In this document: one piece after another, positions 23,952 through 25,493 of the stretch | Position numbering within the stretch: the stretch's first letter is position 1 | Layout: each line of letters begins with the position of its first letter | Notes under the pieces: model-generated | Told to the model about the DNA's origin: nothing | Databases searched by the model: none | The model's input: only the letters and a program-made list of their open reading frames with translations | Position numbers and translations under genes: made by a program | Origin: DASZVN01 sp035547055 | GTDB taxonomy: Bacteria > Pseudomonadota > Alphaproteobacteria > Rhizobiales > Methylopilaceae | Reading direction: 5' to 3' | Assembly (NCBI GenBank): GCA_035547055.1 | Contig: DASZVN010000155.1 | Span: 1 to 25,493, forward strand | Length of the DNA stretch: 25,493 nucleotides

Positions 23952-25282
23952 CGCCGGTCACCCAGGACCGCCCACAGCTCCAGCTCGAGCTCCGGCCAAT
24001 CGCCGGAGAAATGCATGCCGATGGAGCTCGCGGTCGAGAATTCCGGCCACAGCGGCGAGGTGTGGTCGAGGTAGAAATAGACGTGGTCGACGATCGCGCG
24101 GATCTGCGGCGGCGGCGTCGGCAGATGGATCAGCGGGATGCCGGGCAGGTGGGCGTGGACGATCTCGTCCATCTTGGTGTTGGGCCCGACCTTGAACAGC
24201 GGCGGGAACTGCGACTGGATCTCGGTCAGCGGCCGGCGCGCCGCGACCTCCAGCACCAGGACGGCGTTGCGGAAGATGGTGCGGTCGCGAATCATCGCGA
24301 TGAAGGCGTTGGGCGCGCGCTCGACGATCTCGAGGCGGATGGCGCGGCGGCCGAGCTGGGCGGAGAGGAAGTCCTGGATGTCGCGCAGGACCGGCGCGAA
24401 CACCTCTTCCAGGTTGTCGTGGTCGTAGACCGGGTAGTTTCGCGCGCGGCGCTCCGCCGTGGCGAAGGTCGCGAGCTCGCCGGCCAGCTCCAGGAACAGC
24501 GCGTAGAGCCGCTCGGGGTGGACGTAGCGCGAGGTGCGGAAATGGCGCAGCACCGGGATCGTGCGGTTCAGCACCTGGAGCAGGAAATAGTCGGCGCTCT
24601 GCAGCCCGCCGCCCGCGGTCGGGTCGGCGGCGTAGCGGGCGAGCTCCTCGAGCCGGTTGTCGATCCAGCCGATGACCCGGTCGATCCAGCCGTCGACCAC
24701 CGGATGGGCCGAGCAGGTGAGGAGCGGCGGGGCGAAGCGCTCGTCGAAGACGATGGTCTTGTCGCGGACCTCGACCACCCGCGCGGCGGCGAGGCCGACA
24801 TAGCCCGGCTTCGCCGTCTTCCGCAGCTCGAAGGCAAGGCGGGGATGGGCGATGTCGATCTCCTCCTCGACCCGGAGCGCCGAGGTGGAATCGATCAGCG
24901 TTTCGGCGGCGGAGACGAAGCGGCTCGCGCTGTCCGGCGCGGTGTCGACCTCGCGGGTGTTCGGGGTCGCGACCGGCAGCATCAGCCACAGGAGCTGGCC
25001 CGCGGCGCCGTCGGGCACCTCGATCGGCGGCGGGATCGGGCTGCCGTCGGGAATGGCGAAGGGGGTGCCGTCGGGCATGACGCCCGCGGCGCGGCGCACC
25101 GAGAATCGGCTCTGCCGGGCGAGGTCATGGTCGATCTCGAGCACCGAGAATCCCCATGGATACGGCGTCACGTGGCGAACGCGGCTCTCGACCAGGTTCT
25201 CCAGGTACCGATCGCCCTGCTGCAGATGGTGTGGCCGCAGGAACAGCCCTTCCGACCAGACGACCTTGCTGTGCCAGGACAT
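23948..25282 (-). CDS. tssK: T6SS baseplate subunit TssK (ImpJ)
   Basis: TssK is a cytoplasmic trimeric adaptor that links the T6SS baseplate to the TssJLM membrane complex. The 444-residue product has the usual length and the family-typical N terminus VVWSEGLFLRPHHLQQGDRY. RYVHPERLYALFLELAGELA follows in the middle. The C-terminal domain includes HAHLPGIPLIHLP and FYLDHTSPLW, and the protein ends GDWPELELELWAVLG. A purine-rich GGGGG tract lies just upstream of the ATG. It heads the tightly spaced run tssK-tssL-tssM-tagF-pppA-ppkA and is preceded by a 142-base gap. Confidence 0.95.
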   Translation of the reverse strand: MSWHSKVVWSEGLFLRPHHLQQGDRYLENLVESRVRHVTPYPWGFSVLEIDHDLARQSRFSVRRAAGVMPDGTPFAIPDGSPIPPPIEVPDGAAGQLLWLMLPVATPNTREVDTAPDSASRFVSAAETLIDSTSALRVEEEIDIAHPRLAFELRKTAKPGYVGLAAARVVEVRDKTIVFDERFAPPLLTCSAHPVVDGWIDRVIGWIDNRLEELARYAADPTAGGGLQSADYFLLQVLNRTIPVLRHFRTSRYVHPERLYALFLELAGELATFATAERRARNYPVYDHDNLEEVFAPVLRDIQDFLSAQLGRRAIRLEIVERAPNAFIAMIRDRTIFRNAVLVLEVAARRPLTEIQSQFPPLFKVGPNTKMDEIVHAHLPGIPLIHLPTPPPQIRAIVDHVYFYLDHTSPLWPEFSTASSIGMHFSGDWPELELELWAVLGDRR

Positions 25283-25317
25283 TCGGCCCCCACCGCTCCC
25301 GCCAGTTCGCCGACGAA

Positions 25318-25346
25318 TTTATAGGCGCAAGGGGGGCCGGCGTCAC
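25318..25346 (-). promoter_or_regulatory. Candidate sigma70-type promoter for the tssK operon
   Basis: Read on the minus strand, GTGACG (25346-25341) and TATAAA (25323-25318) are separated by exactly 17 bases. They match the -35 consensus at 4 of 6 positions and the -10 consensus at 5 of 6. Transcription would start near 25311, giving a leader of roughly 29 bases before the tssK ATG. TATAAA stands out in a GC-rich setting. No experimental support is available. Confidence 0.4.
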
Positions 25347-25424
25347 CAGCAACGTGGCATCAGGACTGGCGGGCCGGCGGCCAATTCTTGGGTTGGGTTG
25401 ACGGGGCGGGAATTTCACCCGAAC

Positions 25425-25493
25425 TCAACGGCGCCCTTTGTCGTAGCACTCGGCGAAGAACAGCATGAAGGCGCCGAGGATGCCGTCGTCGTG
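25425..25493 (-). CDS. Partial CDS, 3' end only: probable T6SS FHA-domain protein (TagH/ImpI)
   Basis: Only the last 22 codons and the TGA are inside the window, reading HDDGILGAFMLFFAECYDKG, then RR. The pattern F-x3-FA-x2-YD resembles the C-terminal helix I recall from T6SS FHA-domain proteins. The position upstream of tssK is where rhizobial imp operons carry impI (FHA domain). The identification rests mainly on gene order, and another T6SS gene is possible. It is separated from tssK by 142 bases. Confidence 0.45.
   Translation of the reverse strand, partial: HDDGILGAFMLFFAECYDKGRR

Noticed and set aside
18091..23961. Single 1,956-codon minus-strand frame spanning tagF, tssM and tssL
   Set aside because: Only its last ~230 codons (tagF) make protein sense. 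The rest is an off-frame reading of tssM and tssL.
21318..24074. 918-codon + strand frame across tssM and tssL
   Set aside because: It is antisense to two well-recognised T6SS genes, with composition typical of a GC shadow frame and no domain match.
1..25493. tRNA, rRNA, insertion sequence or prophage features
   Set aside because: I saw no tRNA-like cloverleaf, transposase, integrase or terminal inverted repeats, and base composition is uniform throughout.

Overview
The window is very GC-rich, with strong third-position G/C and densely packed genes. The FlhA, the Crp/Fnr regulator and above all the imp-type type VI secretion (T6SS) gene order point to an alphaproteobacterium, most likely of the Hyphomicrobiales (Rhizobiales). 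That placement comes from protein resemblance and gene order; there is no rRNA or other phylogenetic marker here.

Layout from left to right. (1) Positions 101-5235 are chromosomal-type genes: flagellar export gate flhA (+), a small convergent orphan gene (-), a divergent Crp/Fnr-family regulator (+), and ilvD, dihydroxy-acid dehydratase (-). (2) Positions 5236-5609 are a 374-base gap holding the divergent promoters of ilvD and the next locus, with an 8-bp dyad. (3) Positions 5610-15287 carry three genes in one direction: a TpsB outer-membrane transporter, a 1,890-residue TpsA exoprotein (secretion domain, GLUG motifs, eight tandem MBG/YDG-like repeats, Gly-rich linker and helical C-terminal domain), and an exported caspase-fold protein with Sel1-like repeats. 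The first two form a two-partner secretion system. A role for the caspase in that system is an inference from position. (4) Positions 15290-25493 (-) are the distal half of an imp-type T6SS operon, in transcription order: the 3' end of a probable FHA-domain gene (tagH/impI) cut by the window edge, tssK, tssL with an OmpA-like domain, tssM, tagF, a PP2C phosphatase (pppA) and a Ser/Thr kinase (ppkA). From tssK onward the genes overlap or lie within 12 bases of each other. A sigma70-like promoter can be proposed just upstream of tssK.

How the parts work together. TssK, TssL and TssM build the baseplate adaptor and inner-membrane complex of the T6SS. TagF, PppA and PpkA, with the probable FHA protein, form its post-translational control module (kinase, phosphatase, repressor, phosphopeptide reader). 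No tssJ lies between tssK, tssL and tssM, as in other rhizobial imp clusters. The fused peptidoglycan-binding domain on TssL may help anchor the complex.

The least explained material is the TPS-caspase segment. It shows a TpsB whose conserved VRGY tetrad reads LSTF, a TpsA whose only two cysteines lie in an unfamiliar C-terminal domain, a repeat array with a recent 768-bp higher-order duplication, and an adjacent exported caspase-like protein with an intact His/Cys dyad.
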